DNA of 8,177 nt from UBA9076 sp964418835 (GCA_964418835.1 CAYQNJ010000034.1:1-8177); one strand, 5' to 3'. Numbered from the stretch's first letter, positions 1 to 7,059 are shown. Notes: a model not told the origin generated them from the letters alone. A program made the numbers and translations.

Positions 1-270
1 CTTTCTAAAAGTCATTAAATCACCTTTAAAAATACCTTTTTCATAAAGTGTTGCATAAAGTACTGGAGAAGCATGACCTTTTGACAAAACAAATCTATCT
101 CTATCTACACCTGATGCATTATCTTCATTTATATCCATAAATTCATAATATAAAACACCAAGAATGTCAGCTGCACCTAAAGAGCCACCTGGATGTCCAG
201 AATTAGCGTTTGCTACCATCTTTAAAATATTTTTTCTAATATTTTTTATATGTAATTTTAGATCTTCCAT
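1..270 (-). CDS. Transketolase, N-terminal (TPP-binding) subunit, partial
   Basis: This is the first 90 codons of a gene that runs off the left edge. The translation begins MEDLKLHIKNIRKNILKMV and contains the TPP/pyrimidine-domain signature SGHPGGSLGAADIL followed by DRFVLSKGHASPVLYATL, both characteristic of transketolase. Many Bacillota split transketolase into an N-terminal subunit of about 270-280 residues and a C-terminal subunit; the short N-terminus seen here fits that form, but the partner lies outside the window. A strong ribosome binding site (AGAAGGAAGG, about 276-285) supports the ATG at 268-270. The gene is 57 nt downstream of the HAD gene on the same strand, so it probably belongs to the same operon. 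There it would consume the D-xylulose 5-phosphate made by UlaF. Family assignment is firm. The split form and operon membership are inferred. Confidence 0.9.
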   Translation of the reverse strand, partial: MEDLKLHIKNIRKNILKMVANANSGHPGGSLGAADILGVLYYEFMDINEDNASGVDRDRFVLSKGHASPVLYATLYEKGIFKGDLMTFRK

Positions 271-294
271 AATTACCTTCCTTCTATAGAATAA

Positions 295-326
295 TAATAT
301 CATTTTTAACAGACATTATGATATTA
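295..326 (-). other. AT-rich stem-loop between HAD and transketolase genes
   Basis: The 57-nt gap before the transketolase gene contains a 9-bp inverted repeat (TAATATCAT at 295-303 and ATGATATTA at 318-326) with a 14-nt loop. It has no GC core and is not followed by a clean U run on the minus strand, so it is unlikely to stop transcription efficiently. It may be an mRNA processing or stability element, or chance in AT-rich DNA. I see no convincing separate promoter in this gap. Confidence 0.3.
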
Positions 327-327
327 A

Positions 328-1125
328 TTAGAGTTTTAGATTGAAGTATTCAATTAAAAACTCACTAACACCATCATTATTATTAGTTCCCGCTACATAA
401 TCTGATATAGCTAGTAACTCCTTCTTGCTATTTTTCATAGAAACTCTAATCCCTGCTTTTTCAAACATATAATAATCATTAAAATTATCACCAATAACAA
501 GCACATTATTTAATGTTATCCCTAAATCATTAACAACAAATTCTAAACCATTTCCTTTGGTAGAATTAATATCTGTGATTGTATAAAGTGCATCTTCAGA
601 TTTATTAAAATTAATTGATTTACAGCTTTCTTCAACTTCTTTTTTTATTTCTAATACATTATCAACACTTTCTGTATCTACAGTTATCTTAACGATAGCC
701 TCATTACATAACTCATCTATTAAAGTAACTCTTTTAATATCTCCTATATTATCTAAAAACATTCTTATTTTTTTTGAAGTTTTAGGAGAATACAAATAAT
801 TAAATCCATATATAACATATGGAACTTTATATTTATCTAATATAAACGAAATATTTTTGACATCATTAAAAGTTAATTTGTTTGCTTTTATACAATTATT
901 GTTTTGATATACACTTCCACCATTATCACAAACATAAGGAATATTAATTCCCAATATATTTATTATTTTTTTTGATAAAGAATAATTTCTACCAGTTGCA
1001 ATAGTAAATAAAATCCCTTTTTCATATAAACTTTTTATCACATCTAATATCTTAGAATCAATTTCTTTATTATCATTTAACAAAGTTCCATCTAAGTCAG
1101 ACATTACTAACTTAATCTGATTCAT
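328..1125 (-). CDS. Cof-type HAD-superfamily sugar phosphatase
   Basis: This is a cytosolic HAD hydrolase of the Cof (IIB cap) family, 265 residues from the preferred start. All four HAD motifs are visible: motif I SDLDGTLL (nucleophile D10 and acid D12), motif II TIATGR (about 41-46), motif III lysine in STKGNGL (about K190), and motif IV VIGDNFNDYYMF (D213 and D217). The cap lies between motifs II and III, as expected. The family dephosphorylates sugar phosphates or related metabolites; the substrate cannot be read from sequence. In this operon it may relieve accumulation of pentose phosphates or ascorbate phosphate. The open frame extends 5' to an ATG at 1132-1134 and a TTG at 1138-1140. 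The ATG at 1123-1125 is preferred because it gives the usual short lead to motif I. No clear Shine-Dalgarno is seen; the start overlaps the ulaE stop by 14 nt, suggesting translational coupling. Confidence 0.88.
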   Translation of the reverse strand: MNQIKLVMSDLDGTLLNDNKEIDSKILDVIKSLYEKGILFTIATGRNYSLSKKIINILGINIPYVCDNGGSVYQNNNCIKANKLTFNDVKNISFILDKYKVPYVIYGFNYLYSPKTSKKIRMFLDNIGDIKRVTLIDELCNEAIVKITVDTESVDNVLEIKKEVEESCKSINFNKSEDALYTITDINSTKGNGLEFVVNDLGITLNNVLVIGDNFNDYYMFEKAGIRVSMKNSKKELLAISDYVAGTNNNDGVSEFLIEYFNLKL

Positions 1126-1972
1126 GAAAAACATAATCAAGTTTTTTTCTTAAAAAACTTGAAGCATCCTTACAAACATCAATCCAATTTTCTTGTCCTA
1201 CATACCAAAATTCACCGGTAAATAATCTAACACCAATATCCTTTAAACATGAAATATTTTTGATAAAATCAGTATGACCAGTACCAAACTCTATTTCACG
1301 ATAATGATTAGGAATTGTTTCTTTCAAATGAGCTGCAATTATATGTCCTTTTCCAGTATTTATATCATCAATAGTAGATTTCTTATATATCAGTGATGCA
1401 TTAGTTAAATTGCCAATATCAGGATACACATTAAGATATGGACTATTAACTTCATTTACATAAAACATTGCTTTTTCTACTGTATCCATAAAAGGTGTTT
1501 CCATAGTTTCAAATCCTAAATTTATACCTCTTTCACTTGAGTAAATAACACATTTCTTTAGATTTTCAAGAAACCTTTTTTTAGTATCATCATTTCCTTT
1601 TTCATAGTAAACATCATATCCTGCCAATTGAATAATCTGAATATTTAATTTATCAGCAAGTAAAACAGCTTTTTTCATTATATCTAAACTTCTTTCAACT
1701 GTTTTATCATTTAAAGATCCAAGTGGGTACTTTCTATGTCCACTAAGACACATAGTTCTAATTTTTACACCAGTATCAGTTATTGCTTTATTAACATCAT
1801 CAATAATCTCTTGTGACCAATCTAATCTACTTAATTTTTCATCTGTTTCATCTATACTTAGTTCTAACCAATCAAAACCAGTAGCTTTTACAATTTCTAG
1901 TTTCTCTTTTATCGATAAACTGTTGGGCATAGATTTTTCATACATGCCTAGCAAATAATTACTTTTGCCCAT
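1112..1972 (-). CDS. ulaE: L-ribulose-5-phosphate 3-epimerase (L-xylulose-5-phosphate 3-epimerase) UlaE
   Basis: The enzyme interconverts L-xylulose 5-phosphate and L-ribulose 5-phosphate in the L-ascorbate pathway. It belongs to the xylose-isomerase-like TIM-barrel family. The 286-residue product closely matches E. coli UlaE as I remember it (about 284 residues): LLGMYEKSMP near the N-terminus, SIDETDEKLSRLDWS, MCLSGHRKYPLGS, IIQLAGYDVYYEKGN and YPDIGNL are all recognisable. Likely metal-binding residues are E155 in GFETME, D185 in YPDIGN, H215 in AAHLKET and E254 in TGEFW. The frame extends to an ATG at 1988-1990, but the ATG at 1970-1972 is preceded by AGGTG at a good distance and starts MGKSNYLLG like the family, so I use it. 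It overlaps the ulaF stop by 14 nt, a sign of coupled translation. Confidence 0.95.
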   Translation of the reverse strand: MGKSNYLLGMYEKSMPNSLSIKEKLEIVKATGFDWLELSIDETDEKLSRLDWSQEIIDDVNKAITDTGVKIRTMCLSGHRKYPLGSLNDKTVERSLDIMKKAVLLADKLNIQIIQLAGYDVYYEKGNDDTKKRFLENLKKCVIYSSERGINLGFETMETPFMDTVEKAMFYVNEVNSPYLNVYPDIGNLTNASLIYKKSTIDDINTGKGHIIAAHLKETIPNHYREIEFGTGHTDFIKNISCLKDIGVRLFTGEFWYVGQENWIDVCKDASSFLRKKLDYVFHESD

Positions 1973-2654
1973 AATAAGCACCTGGACCATGTTTTCTTAA
2001 AAAATGTTTATCCAAAAGTTCATTTTGCATATCATTGATATCATTATTAATTAATTTGGTTGATAAAGCCATATTAGATAATTCCTCTAATACAACTGAA
2101 TTATGCACTGCTTCATATGGATCTTTTCCCCATGTAAAAGGACCATGACTATAAACAAGTACACCAGGCATTTGATTAGGATCTATACCTCGAGAATTAA
2201 ACGTCTCAACAATAACCTTACCAGTGTTTAATTCATAATTACTTGATATTTCCGCTTTACTCATTTGTCTTGTACAAGGAATTTCTCCATAGAAATAATC
2301 CGCATGTGTTGTCCCATAAGCAGGAATGTCTTTTCCTGCTTGTGCCCAAGCAGTTGCGTTTCTAGAGTGTGTATGAACTACTCCACCAATATTTTTAAAG
2401 TTTTTATAAAATTCTATATGTGTCATCAAATCACTTGAGGGTTTATAATGACCCTCAACAACATTTCCATCTAAATCACATACAACCATATCTTCAACCT
2501 TCATATTGTCATATTCAACTCCACTAGGTTTAATTACAATCAAATTACTTTCTCGATCTATACCAGAAACATTACCCCATGTAAATGTTATTAATTTATA
2601 TTCTGGTAAAAGTAAATTAGCTTTATAAACTTCTTCTTTTAATTTTTCTAACAT
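1959..2654 (-). CDS. ulaF: L-ribulose-5-phosphate 4-epimerase UlaF (AraD family)
   Basis: A class II aldolase-fold zinc enzyme that epimerises L-ribulose 5-phosphate to D-xylulose 5-phosphate, the last dedicated step of the pathway. The 231-residue product has the same length as E. coli AraD as I remember it, and is similar throughout: FTWGNVSGIDRE, VIKPSGVEY, KPSSDLMTH, VVHTHSR, GTTHADYFYGEIPCTR, VYSHGPFTWGK and the C-terminal LRKHGPGAYYGQ. The zinc ligands H94, H96 and H170 and the nearby D75 are present. Two ATGs lie in tandem (2655-2657 and 2652-2654); the second gives better spacing from AAGGAG at 2662-2667 and begins MLEKLK as in the family. The upstream gene's TAA abuts the first ATG. 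Sequence alone does not separate UlaF, AraD and SgbE; the name rests on the neighbouring ulaE, ulaG and ulaABC. No arabinose genes are seen. Confidence 0.94.
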   Translation of the reverse strand: MLEKLKEEVYKANLLLPEYKLITFTWGNVSGIDRESNLIVIKPSGVEYDNMKVEDMVVCDLDGNVVEGHYKPSSDLMTHIEFYKNFKNIGGVVHTHSRNATAWAQAGKDIPAYGTTHADYFYGEIPCTRQMSKAEISSNYELNTGKVIVETFNSRGIDPNQMPGVLVYSHGPFTWGKDPYEAVHNSVVLEELSNMALSTKLINNDINDMQNELLDKHFLRKHGPGAYYGQK

Positions 2655-2657
2655 CAT

Positions 2658-3692
2658 TTACTCCTTACTAATCTTATAAACTGCTGCTTCATTTGCGGTG
2701 TGATTTGCACTAATTAATAATCCATAATCTTCTAATTGAACATAATCCACATTTGCTGGCCCAACATCTTTTTCAACAGTAGTTACAATGTAATTTCCAT
2801 CAATAAATTGGATTATTATTAATTCCGCATCCATTCTTCTTATTCCAGCAATAAAACTAGGAACTCCATTTATTTCTCTGCCTATTAATGTATGTGCAAA
2901 ATCAATCTCATTATCATAAGTAAAAACACATTCATATTTATCATTATTTAATTTATAAATTTTTATAACATTTCCATGAAATGGTTCTATAGTGATAATT
3001 TCTAGCTTACCATCATTATCAATATCAATAAGTGCGATTTCACCTATTTGTCCATCCATTATTTTTTCAATCTTCCATTCCCCATCAAAACTAGGAGGTG
3101 GAGTTATTCTTATAACACCTTGATCACTACTAAAGTAACCACATATACTTCCATTATTTTCACTTCTATAATAGCCATGATTTCTAAAACTTCCATCAAC
3201 AATTTGTTTTAATTCTATAGGTTTACCTAAATCTTTGTCTAATATACCTACATAGATTTGTCCAGGTTCACTCCAATCTTCTTTGTCTGATTTATTTCTT
3301 GCGATAGTAGCACAAATTATATAATCTATATCACCAACAGAATAAATATCAAATCTATGAAGATAAGGTAAAGAAAATAAATCTTTTATCTTCCATCCTT
3401 CATCAGTTTTCTTTCCCCAAACTATTTTGCTTAAAGAAGGAGTTACTTTTAAATAAAACTCATTAACTGCAAGAAACTCACCTTTTCTATTTTCAAATGG
3501 AATTATAGACATGCATCCACCTCTATCATTCCAAACTAATTCTTTCTTACTAAAATCATCATTTGTATAACTATAGCAAACACTACTAGGATCTTCACTT
3601 GCAAGCATCACATATAAATCATTATCAATAAACAAATGACTTGCACTATAACACCTTGTGATATCATCTAAATGTATTTTTTCAATTTTCAT
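2658..3692 (-). CDS. Cytosolic FG-GAP/VCBS-like beta-propeller protein, function unknown
   Basis: A 344-residue protein that I do not recognise as a characterised enzyme. It has no signal peptide or membrane segment. Seen directly: about five or six strand-rich repeats of roughly 60 residues and one clear FG-GAP-type calcium-loop motif, DIDNDGKLEIITIE (residues 223-236). Single histidines recur at similar points: H19 (SASHLF), H112 (YLHRFDI), H172 (RNHGYY), H239 (PFHGN), H267 (DFAHTLI) and H331 (ANHTANE). Repeats such as HTLIGREINGVPSFIAGI and HRFDIYSVGDIDYIICATI align by eye. A propeller with one His per blade would place a cluster at the central channel, a common site for metal or ligand. 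The start has a good ribosome binding site (AGAGGTG). The gene sits between ulaB and ulaF, so a role on the imported sugar acid is likely: isomerase, lactonase, dehydratase or tautomerase are all possible. Function is inferred only from place and fold. Confidence 0.75.
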   Translation of the reverse strand: MKIEKIHLDDITRCYSASHLFIDNDLYVMLASEDPSSVCYSYTNDDFSKKELVWNDRGGCMSIIPFENRKGEFLAVNEFYLKVTPSLSKIVWGKKTDEGWKIKDLFSLPYLHRFDIYSVGDIDYIICATIARNKSDKEDWSEPGQIYVGILDKDLGKPIELKQIVDGSFRNHGYYRSENNGSICGYFSSDQGVIRITPPPSFDGEWKIEKIMDGQIGEIALIDIDNDGKLEIITIEPFHGNVIKIYKLNNDKYECVFTYDNEIDFAHTLIGREINGVPSFIAGIRRMDAELIIIQFIDGNYIVTTVEKDVGPANVDYVQLEDYGLLISANHTANEAAVYKISKE

Positions 3693-3709
3693 ATTTCACC
3701 TCTTAAAGT

Positions 3710-3733
3710 AACAGCTGCCAAAAGGCAGCTGTT
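3710..3733 (-). other. Intercistronic stem-loop downstream of ulaB
   Basis: A perfect 10-bp GC-containing inverted repeat, AACAGCTGCC (3710-3719) and GGCAGCTGTT (3724-3733) with a 4-nt loop, lies 3 nt after the ulaB stop and just upstream of the ribosome binding site of the propeller gene. Read on the operon strand it lacks a proper U run (ACTTTAAG follows), so it is more likely an mRNA stability or processing hairpin, or a leaky terminator, than a full stop. It would let the PTS genes be expressed more strongly than the genes below it. The U-rich side (TTTTATTATT) is on the plus strand, where no transcript is evident. Confidence 0.65.
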
Positions 3734-3736
3734 TTA

Positions 3737-4030
3737 TTATTCAACGAATCCTGCTTGTTTAAGTAATTCTTGAGCTTCTTTATCTGAAAGAACATTTTTC
3801 ATTCCACAGATTTTAACTCCTTTTTTTGAGGCATCATCAAACATACTTACAAAGTTTAATGGACAAAATACTACATCATATTGGCTAGCAGCACTCTTCC
3901 CTTCAGAAAGGGAACAATGATGAATAGTAGAATACTTTACACTTAAATCTTTGCACGCTTTTTCAACTCTCATTTTCATCATTAGAGAAGTTCCGGCACC
4001 ATTAGCACATGAAACTAAAATTTTAATCAT
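3737..4030 (-). CDS. ulaB: PTS system L-ascorbate-specific EIIB component UlaB
   Basis: A 97-residue cytosolic phosphotransfer protein that takes the phosphoryl group from UlaC (EIIA) and passes it to the sugar during transport through UlaA. The N-terminus MIKILVSCANGAGTSLMMKM contains the phosphorylated cysteine, C8, in the loop CANGAGTS after the first beta strand, as in PTS EIIB of the ascorbate/galactitol (GAT) class. Length fits the family (about 95-100 residues). The ATG overlaps the ulaA stop in the four-base ATGA arrangement, so translation is coupled; AAGGAG lies just upstream within the end of ulaA. It is a free-standing domain, as in E. coli, and not fused to EIIC. Its stop (TAATAA) is followed directly by the hairpin at 3710-3733. 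Confidence 0.95.
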   Translation of the reverse strand: MIKILVSCANGAGTSLMMKMRVEKACKDLSVKYSTIHHCSLSEGKSAASQYDVVFCPLNFVSMFDDASKKGVKICGMKNVLSDKEAQELLKQAGFVE

Positions 4031-5508
4031 GATTTTTCTCCTTTGTTTTTCTTAAGTTCTTTATACGCTTCATAATCTTCAACACATAAGAAGTATCCTT
4101 CAGGATCTCTTCTGTATTCTATTTGTGGAATAGCAATTAATATAATAGCTACTACTGCAACTCCTATATAACCCAAATACTTCATAACCACTGTAAACGC
4201 TGGCCAAATTACAGCCCAATCCCACATTCCTAAATATCCACCATAACCAGATAGACCTACCCAAGAAGCAATTAATGCAGATCCATAAACTTGACATAAT
4301 CCAGAAATAAACGGGAATAACATTGCTGCTTTTACTCCACCTTTATTATTTGCATAAACTGCAATTGTTGCATTGTCAAAGAATACTGGTACAAATCCTG
4401 CAATAACTACAGTTGGTGATTTTAAAGCGATTAAAGAAATAATTGCTAGAAATTGTCCAAGTGCCCCAAATAAGAAGCCAATAGTAACTGCATTTGGTGA
4501 TCCAAAACCATACACTGCAGCACAGTCAATACCTGGAACAGCACCTGGTAAGAATGTGTTAGAAATACCTTGGAATGAATTAGTTAACTCAGTAACGAAA
4601 GTTCTAACACCTAGTTGTAATATAGCTAAGTAAACTGCAAAGTTTAAACTTGTAGTTAATATATATCTAAAGAATGAATCTGTTTCTTTAATAAATCCTG
4701 CACTAATTAAATATGGTTTTCCTAATACTAGTAAAATTACACCAAAGAAGATTGTCATTAAAATTGCTGTAGATACCATATTTTCATTAAAGATTGACAT
4801 CCATCCAGGAAGATTGATATCTTCAATTTTTCTTGATTGTCCTCTACCTTGTTTTTTTCCAAAAAATACTTCTGATAGTTTTGAGAAAAATGCTAAAGCA
4901 AACATTTGTTGGTGAGCAACTGCAAAACCTCCACCATCAGTTAAGTCTTGTGAAATACCAACAGTTAAATTTGAACCTGTCGCCCAATATAACCCAAGCA
5001 ATAAAGACATAATTATTAACATAGGTGTACTACCTAAGTCTGGAAAACAGAAGAATATTAACCAAAACGCTGTGGCTGCTTGTTGCATTTGAACATGCCC
5101 TGTTGTAAATACAGCTCTCATTTTTGTATATTTATTAAATTTAACAAGCAATAAGTTAAATATGAAAGCAATTAATAATAGAATCATAACTTGTGAGAAT
5201 GTTTTTCCTACTGATTCCATTGCTGCTTGTACTGCATTTTGTCCAAAATATGGGTCAATAACCATTGCATCCAAATTAAATCTATCTTTTAAACCTACTA
5301 AGATAGGTCTAAAGTTTCCTACTAATCCTCCTGATCCAACAGATAAAATTAAATAACCAACTGAAGCTTTTATAAATCCTGCTAAAGCTTCATAAAAAGG
5401 TTTCTTCAATAATAAATAACCTATAAATACTATTAATCCTATTAGATAAGCTGGTTGTGTTAGTACGTTGGTTCCAAACCAACTCCAAATACTTAATAAA
5501 AATTCCAT
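4027..5508 (-). CDS. ulaA: PTS system L-ascorbate-specific EIIC permease UlaA
   Basis: The membrane subunit of the ascorbate PTS (EIIC of the GAT class), 493 residues, with roughly ten or more hydrophobic segments. The first is about residues 18-35, and others include 107-122, 145-170, 248-263, 340-362 and 440-461. Family landmarks are GSGGLVGNFRPIL (58-70), FTTGHVQMQQAA (134-145), GGFAVAHQQMFAL (193-205) and GIDCAAVYGFGSPNAV (326-341). Together these are typical of UlaA, whose histidine/glutamine-rich stretches line the ascorbate site. A cytosolic loop around 213-235 is basic (FFGKKQGRGQSRK). The C-terminus carries a hydrophilic tail of about 30 residues (IEYRRDPEGY onward), making the protein longer than E. 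coli UlaA (about 465). AAGGAG at 5515-5520 and 12 nt after ulaC fix the start. Related SgaT-like permeases may carry other sugar acids, so ascorbate specificity rests on family and context. Confidence 0.94.
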   Translation of the reverse strand: MEFLLSIWSWFGTNVLTQPAYLIGLIVFIGYLLLKKPFYEALAGFIKASVGYLILSVGSGGLVGNFRPILVGLKDRFNLDAMVIDPYFGQNAVQAAMESVGKTFSQVMILLLIAFIFNLLLVKFNKYTKMRAVFTTGHVQMQQAATAFWLIFFCFPDLGSTPMLIIMSLLLGLYWATGSNLTVGISQDLTDGGGFAVAHQQMFALAFFSKLSEVFFGKKQGRGQSRKIEDINLPGWMSIFNENMVSTAILMTIFFGVILLVLGKPYLISAGFIKETDSFFRYILTTSLNFAVYLAILQLGVRTFVTELTNSFQGISNTFLPGAVPGIDCAAVYGFGSPNAVTIGFLFGALGQFLAIISLIALKSPTVVIAGFVPVFFDNATIAVYANNKGGVKAAMLFPFISGLCQVYGSALIASWVGLSGYGGYLGMWDWAVIWPAFTVVMKYLGYIGVAVVAIILIAIPQIEYRRDPEGYFLCVEDYEAYKELKKNKGEKS

Positions 5509-5520
5509 TTCTATCTCCTT

Positions 5521-5979
5521 TTATTTATATTTCTTAGCTAATTCTATTAGCTGTTCATCATTTTCAACTTTAAGCAATTCCTCTACTATCTCATCGTTCA
5601 TTAATATTTCTGATAACTCCACCATATTTTTTAGATGCTCTTCATTATTTTCTGCTGCTAACATAAAGAATAATCTTGCATCTTTTTCTGGATCGTTTTC
5701 ATCAAAATGAACTGGATTTTTCAATCTCATAAAACCTATTGTAGTTTTATATACCCCTAATGCTCCTGTTGTTGAGTGAGGCATTGCTATATTTGGTGCA
5801 ATAACAATATACGGCCCATAATCTTTAACACAATTAATTACTGCTTCAATATATCTATCATCAATAAATCCTGAATCTTTTAAAGGTTGTCCACTTGCTC
5901 TTACAGCATCTTCCCAGTTATCAAATCCATCATGATAACAAGTAACCTTATTTTTAATAAATTTATTTAATAATTCCAT
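5521..5979 (-). CDS. ulaC: PTS system L-ascorbate-specific EIIA component UlaC
   Basis: A 152-residue cytosolic EIIA of the fructose/mannitol-type fold, accepting phosphate from HPr and passing it to C8 of UlaB. The active-site histidine is H68 in IAPNIAMPHSTTGALG; the second conserved histidine is H115 in AENNEEHLKNM. The C-terminal helix NDEIVEELLKVENDEQLIEL is typical. Length matches stand-alone UlaC (about 150). No PRD or HTH domain is attached, so this is a transport component and not a regulator fragment. The start lies 2 nt after the ulaG TAG stop and has only a weak purine-rich AAGAG some 12 nt upstream, so it probably depends on ribosomes finishing ulaG. Confidence 0.94.
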   Translation of the reverse strand: MELLNKFIKNKVTCYHDGFDNWEDAVRASGQPLKDSGFIDDRYIEAVINCVKDYGPYIVIAPNIAMPHSTTGALGVYKTTIGFMRLKNPVHFDENDPEKDARLFFMLAAENNEEHLKNMVELSEILMNDEIVEELLKVENDEQLIELAKKYK

Positions 5980-5981
5980 AA

Positions 5982-7046
5982 CTATAAAATACTCTTAAAT
6001 GGAACATTTCTTTTTTCTGTGAAACAATCTTCAAATCCACGTCTATGATGATATTTCAGTAAATCCTTGTCTTGTGGCCAAACATATTTTCCACCAACTT
6101 CCCAAATAAATGGATGGAATTTATATTGTAATATATCCTTCTTAAAGTTATAAATCATCATTATTTCTTCAGGATCTGCTTTCATATTTGTCCATACATC
6201 ATGATGTATAGGAATCATTACTTTAGCATTTGTTGCTTCAGCCATTCTACACATATCAACTGAAGTCATTTTATCTTGACATCCAACTGGGTTTTCACCA
6301 TAAGCACCAAACACTATATCGATATCATATTTTTTGCCAATTTCTGCATAACAGATACTATAATGAGAATCTCCTGTATGATAAACATTTCCACCAGGCA
6401 TTTCAAATAAGAAATTTACTGCTTTATCATCCATATTTGATGGACAAATTCCTTCTATATCTTCACCAACTTTTGTAGTAACTAGACAAGTTCTATCATA
6501 AGAATCAAGGACATGAACTTTTGTATCTTTTACTGTAACTACATCACCAGGTTTAACTATGATACACCTATCTTCAGGAACACCCCATTCAATCCATTTT
6601 TTAACACTCTCTTTTGGACCGATAAATGGAACATCACTTTCACAGTTTTGAAGTACAGCTGCAGCAAAGAATGGATCTATATGATCATTATGATAATGTG
6701 TTGATAATACCGCATCACATTTTGTAACTGCAAATGGATCATATACGATTGGAGCACCTCTTAAGTTTGGTTGAAGTGCTTTAACTCCCATCATATTTCT
6801 CATTTGATGATAGGGGTGCATCTCAGCAACTTTCTGAGTTCTTTTTCCATTGCCAAACCATAAATCAACTGCAATATTAGTGTTATTTTCAGTTTTAAAC
6901 CAAATTCCAACACATCCTAACCACCACATTGCAAATGTACCAGGTTTAACTACTTCATTATCAATTTCTTCATTTAACCATGTACCCCATTCAGGAAAGG
7001 CACCTAGAATCCAAGACTCTCTTGTTATTTCATTTATTTTAGGCAT
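5982..7046 (-). CDS. ulaG: L-ascorbate-6-phosphate lactonase UlaG
   Basis: A metallo-beta-lactamase-fold hydrolase that opens L-ascorbate 6-phosphate to 3-keto-L-gulonate 6-phosphate. The 354-residue product has the length of E. coli UlaG as I remember it and is alike along its whole length: TRESWILGAFPEWGTWLNEEI, PGTFAMWWLGCVGIW, LQPNLR, PFIGPK, GDVVTVKD, GAYGENPVG, PFIWEVGGK and the end RGFEDCFTEKRNVPFKS. The metal motif is THYHNDH (H117, H119, D121, H122), with further ligand candidates in YHTGDSHYS (D226) and IPIHHDVW (H281/H282). E. coli has THDHNDH by my recollection, so Y118 is a small difference at a variable position. It is the first gene of the operon, with a near-consensus AAGGAGGT (7052-7059). 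In E. coli ulaG is transcribed apart from ulaABCDEF; here it leads the transport genes. Confidence 0.96.
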   Translation of the reverse strand: MPKINEITRESWILGAFPEWGTWLNEEIDNEVVKPGTFAMWWLGCVGIWFKTENNTNIAVDLWFGNGKRTQKVAEMHPYHQMRNMMGVKALQPNLRGAPIVYDPFAVTKCDAVLSTHYHNDHIDPFFAAAVLQNCESDVPFIGPKESVKKWIEWGVPEDRCIIVKPGDVVTVKDTKVHVLDSYDRTCLVTTKVGEDIEGICPSNMDDKAVNFLFEMPGGNVYHTGDSHYSICYAEIGKKYDIDIVFGAYGENPVGCQDKMTSVDMCRMAEATNAKVMIPIHHDVWTNMKADPEEIMMIYNFKKDILQYKFHPFIWEVGGKYVWPQDKDLLKYHHRRGFEDCFTEKRNVPFKSIL

Positions 7047-7051
7047 ATATT

Positions 7052-7059
7052 ACCTCCTT
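7052..7059 (-). promoter_or_regulatory. Strong ribosome binding site of ulaG
   Basis: AAGGAGGT on the minus strand, 5 nt before the ulaG ATG, is close to the full anti-16S match and the strongest such site in the operon. It fixes the ulaG start and fits high translation of the leading gene. Confidence 0.85.

Noticed and set aside
1126..1140. TTG or earlier ATG start for the HAD phosphatase
   Set aside because: These add hydrophobic MIMFF before a standard HAD N-terminus and have no ribosome binding site; kept as a possible alternative only.
1973..1990. Longer ulaE start at ATG 1990
   Set aside because: The added residues MVQVLI are not family-like, while the ATG at 1972 has AGGTG in place and matches the known N-terminus.
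4100..5356. Open frames in other registers within ulaA (4100-4297 minus; 4373-4633 and 5162-5356 plus)
   Set aside because: They lie wholly inside the strongly supported ulaA, have no ribosome binding site that I can see and resemble no protein family.
5468..5710. Plus-strand open frame over the ulaA/ulaC junction
   Set aside because: It is antisense to two well-supported PTS genes and is low-complexity Ser/Asn/Ile, as expected from the reverse of AT-rich coding DNA.
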